Source: Yponomeuta sedellus
Lineage: Eukaryota > Arthropoda > Insecta > Lepidoptera > Yponomeutidae
Assembly (NCBI GenBank): GCA_934045075.1
Contig: OW203725.1
Location: forward strand, 2,446,775 to 2,510,774
Direction: 5' to 3'
Length of the DNA stretch: 64,000 nt
Shown: piece after piece, positions 62,085-64,000 of the stretch
Numbering within the stretch: position 1 is the stretch's first letter
Layout: each line of letters starts with the position of its first letter
Translations under genes and position numbers: made by a program
The notes under the pieces: generated by a model
What the model saw: only the letters and a program-made list of their open reading frames with translations
Told to the model about the DNA's origin: nothing
Database searches by the model: none

Positions 62085-62375
62085 GTGGTAGCGGAGTGGT
62101 AGAACACCGTGTTCTCAATCGGGGGGTCGTGGGTTGGAATCGCGGCATGTGCCATTGACTTTGTTTTCTAATGCACATTTGTGAAGTTATATACTAGCAA
62201 TACGAGTACTGCTCGCTAACGAGCAGTATTGCTGTAAAGGAAAACATAATGATGAAACCGGAATGTCTGAAGTGGTCAACTACCTCAGCGCTTGAGATTG
62301 CCAATCCGCGGTGAGCACGCTCGGTAATAAAGCCCAAACACTCTATCTTTCTGTGAGGCCGTATATAAGCTATAA
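62085..62375 (+). mobile_element. F5 SINE, near full-length
   Basis: Head GTGGTAGCGGAGTGGTAGAA (A box) and GGTCGTGGGTTGGAATCGCG (degenerate B box), body TGATGAAACCGGAATGTCTG, then GCTTGAGATTGCCAATCCGC and a decayed tail. Confidence 0.8.
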
Positions 62376-62869
62376 GCTGGAAAGTAGTAAAACTGCTGTT
62401 AGACTGTTAGGCCGGCGTACAGCGACCAGGCGCATCCTATTTGGTGTCTGCTAAATTGTGGTTTCCACTCGAGAACCTGTCTGACTAACCAGCTCCTATA
62501 TTACGCGCGCGAAATCCTGAACGTTTCTGATCGTCTTAATGTTCAATTCTAATCCTGAAAGATTCCGATCTCCTAACTGTCAAATACTATACTGGTGTCA
62601 CACACGTCAGCATTCCTACAAGATTTGATGCACTCGCCGCCTCCTTGGTTTTACGGTATGATTACCATGGCAGAGTTGGTGAGTTTTATTCTCACTGAGC
62701 AATTTGTACCTACAAATCAAAGTACGTATTCCTAGTCTTATTTGTACTAATACCTGAACCTGAGTGGTTTTGCATGTTGAATATCCTTGTCTGATTACAC
62801 CAGGTCAGCCAGCGCTAGCCTCGAATTCGATAGGGTTTAAATTGCGGCACATGAAAGTTACCATTTGTG

Positions 62870-63115
62870 TTGTTCGTCCGACATTGTCAGTGTAGTGTGT
62901 CGCAACCCTAATAGTGCTTTGTGATGGCTGATTGAGGGTAGTCTGCCTTATCAGCCGAAGATACGGACGGGTACCAGCCATCAGTCTTCTCGTGACCACG
63001 ATGACTGTAAAGTCGTCGAAACATCGAGGTAAATAAATTACTCCGCGATTAAGCCCCGAAAATATTCTTACAATGTTTTCAAGTCGCGAAAGTTTAAAAT
63101 ATGTTACCATTTGTG
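62870..63115. repeat. F12 dispersed repeat
   Basis: GACATTGTCAGTGTAGTGTG, CATCAGTCTTCTCGTGACCA and GTCGTCGAAACATCGAGG, inverted against 42345-42690. Confidence 0.7.
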
Positions 63116-63173
63116 AATTTTTACTCCCAAAATCCATCGTCACGAACCCCGAGAGCGGACGATCGGATGACAT

Positions 63174-63234
63174 AGGTAGATAGATAGATAGAATATTCTT
63201 TATTGCATGTACAATATTTAGGTAGGTACATGGT
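63174..63234. repeat. (GATA)n with F8 end
   Basis: GTAGATAGATAGATAGAATA then TTCTTTATTGCATGTACAAT. Confidence 0.75.
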
Positions 63235-63237
63235 GAT

Positions 63238-63432
63238 TACTGCAGTCGTTAAGCCATGTCAGAGGCCTTATGGGCGGCTTGATAACTTGTGACAGTAAGG
63301 CCCGCCACTGTCTTGCAATCCTCCACCAACCCGGACTTGGCCGCCGTGGTGGAGTATGGCCTAACCTTCCAGCGATGCAGGAAGAGACCCGTGCCCCTGC
63401 AGTGGGGACATACAAGGGTTGATAACGATGGT
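63238..63432 (+). mobile_element. F1 SINE, 3' half
   Basis: TGCAGTCGTTAAGCCATGTC, CTCCACCAACCCGGACTTGG, CCTGCAGTGGGGACATACAA. It begins at TGCAGTCG and is inserted beside or into an F8 end. Confidence 0.8.
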
Positions 63433-63729
63433 GATTACTAGCCAATCTCAATGGCGAAAGGCGGAATACACTGCGGACTCAAGCACTGAAGTGCTTGCTC
63501 GTGAATGCTAAAAAAAAACAAATACCTTGCCAACGCGCATAAGCCCAGAGCAGTAGAGGACTTAACTGGGGTGAGTAACTTCCAAAACATCCTTGACATC
63601 ATAGAGGGTGTCGACGACTTTTGGTTGAAGCCCAATGCACAAAACAAGACAAAGGACGAAATAAAAGTAGAGTAGTTGCTGGAAGCAGATGTTTCTAAGC
63701 CTGCAACGAAATATTGGTCTTACTCAGAC

Positions 63730-63990
63730 TCAAAATCAAACTGGCAGTCTATAACACCATTATAAGGCCAATTGCCATTCTTGAATGCTAAACCTGGTCG
63801 ATGACCCAAAAGAAGAGAAGTTAGCACTTTTGGAAAGAAAGGTTCTACGCAAAATATTTGGGCCAATAAGGATAAGCGACGGCTCTTATCGTATATAAAT
63901 TATCCTCGAGCTAGATAAATTAATACATATGGAGACAATAGAGACATTCGCAAAGCGGTTGACAGTGACTGGAAGCGAAAAGCCGGAGAG
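63730..63990 (+). pseudogene. LINE ORF2 C-terminal remnant
   Basis: Reads YNTIIRPIAILEC, a stop, then after a frameshift LLERKVLRKIFGPIRIS: the post-RT part of a non-LTR ORF. It runs to the window edge. Confidence 0.7.
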
Positions 63991-64000
63991 TTACATTTTC

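Overview
The window reads as nuclear DNA of a moth or butterfly. It is AT-rich, intron-rich, and packed with short interspersed elements, foldback elements and non-LTR retrotransposon fragments of kinds common in Lepidoptera. No microbial operon structure, CRISPR array, rRNA gene or free-standing tRNA gene is visible.

Three protein-coding genes can be supported. (1) Positions 1481-3181, + strand: the last two coding exons of a PABIR/FAM122-family PP2A-B55 regulator; its first exons lie before the window. (2) Positions 19912-11027, - strand: a complete cyclin B3 gene. Seven coding exons join in frame into 517 codons plus stop, with a destruction box, a KEN box and two cyclin folds. (3) Positions 20964-47337, + strand: a complete PEX1 gene (peroxisomal AAA+ ATPase). 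Thirteen coding exons join in frame into 973 codons plus stop, with D1 and D2 Walker motifs and the C-terminal VTLA. Every junction in genes 2 and 3 was checked by hand for GT/AG and phase. Cyclin B3 and PEX1 are head to head, about 1.05 kb apart start to start, with a perfect TATCGATA (DRE-type) palindrome near the cyclin B3 side.

Region by region: 1-1480 repeats; 1481-3415 PABIR gene end and 3' UTR; 3416-11026 intergenic DNA with several foldback elements; 11027-19912 cyclin B3; 19913-20963 shared 5' region; 20964-47337 PEX1, whose introns hold most of the mobile elements; 47338-64000 intergenic DNA with scattered repeats and no gene that can be supported.

The strongest less-ordinary signals are these. 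A 5S-rRNA-derived SINE occurs about 12 times, and two copies have clean target-site duplications. Several unrelated SINE families share a CAGCAGTGG tail that matches the end of RTE-like LINE coding sequence. A CR1/Jockey-like element is nested in another and both lie inside a third repeat. A hAT-like element holds a SINE and itself sits in another SINE. A TTAA foldback element has identifiable empty sites elsewhere in the window. A PEX1 D2 exon segment is tandemly copied three times in the following intron with frame and donor site kept. The PABIR splice acceptor is tandemly duplicated. Mobile-element ends stop 20-40 nt before four PEX1 acceptors. A 47-bp minisatellite lies inside a 2.1-kb inverted-terminal-repeat element.

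Repeat family labels used here: F1 = 5S-derived SINE; F2 = tRNA-derived SINE with a CTCAGTTGGA A box; F3 = tRNA-derived SINE with a GTGATGTCGTTGT-like body; F4 = repeat ending in an RTE-like tail; F5 = tRNA-headed SINE ending GTGGGACGTTTATAGG; F6 = 307-bp inverted-terminal-repeat element; F7-F12 = other dispersed repeats. Repeat boundaries are read by eye and are usually good to about 5-20 bp.
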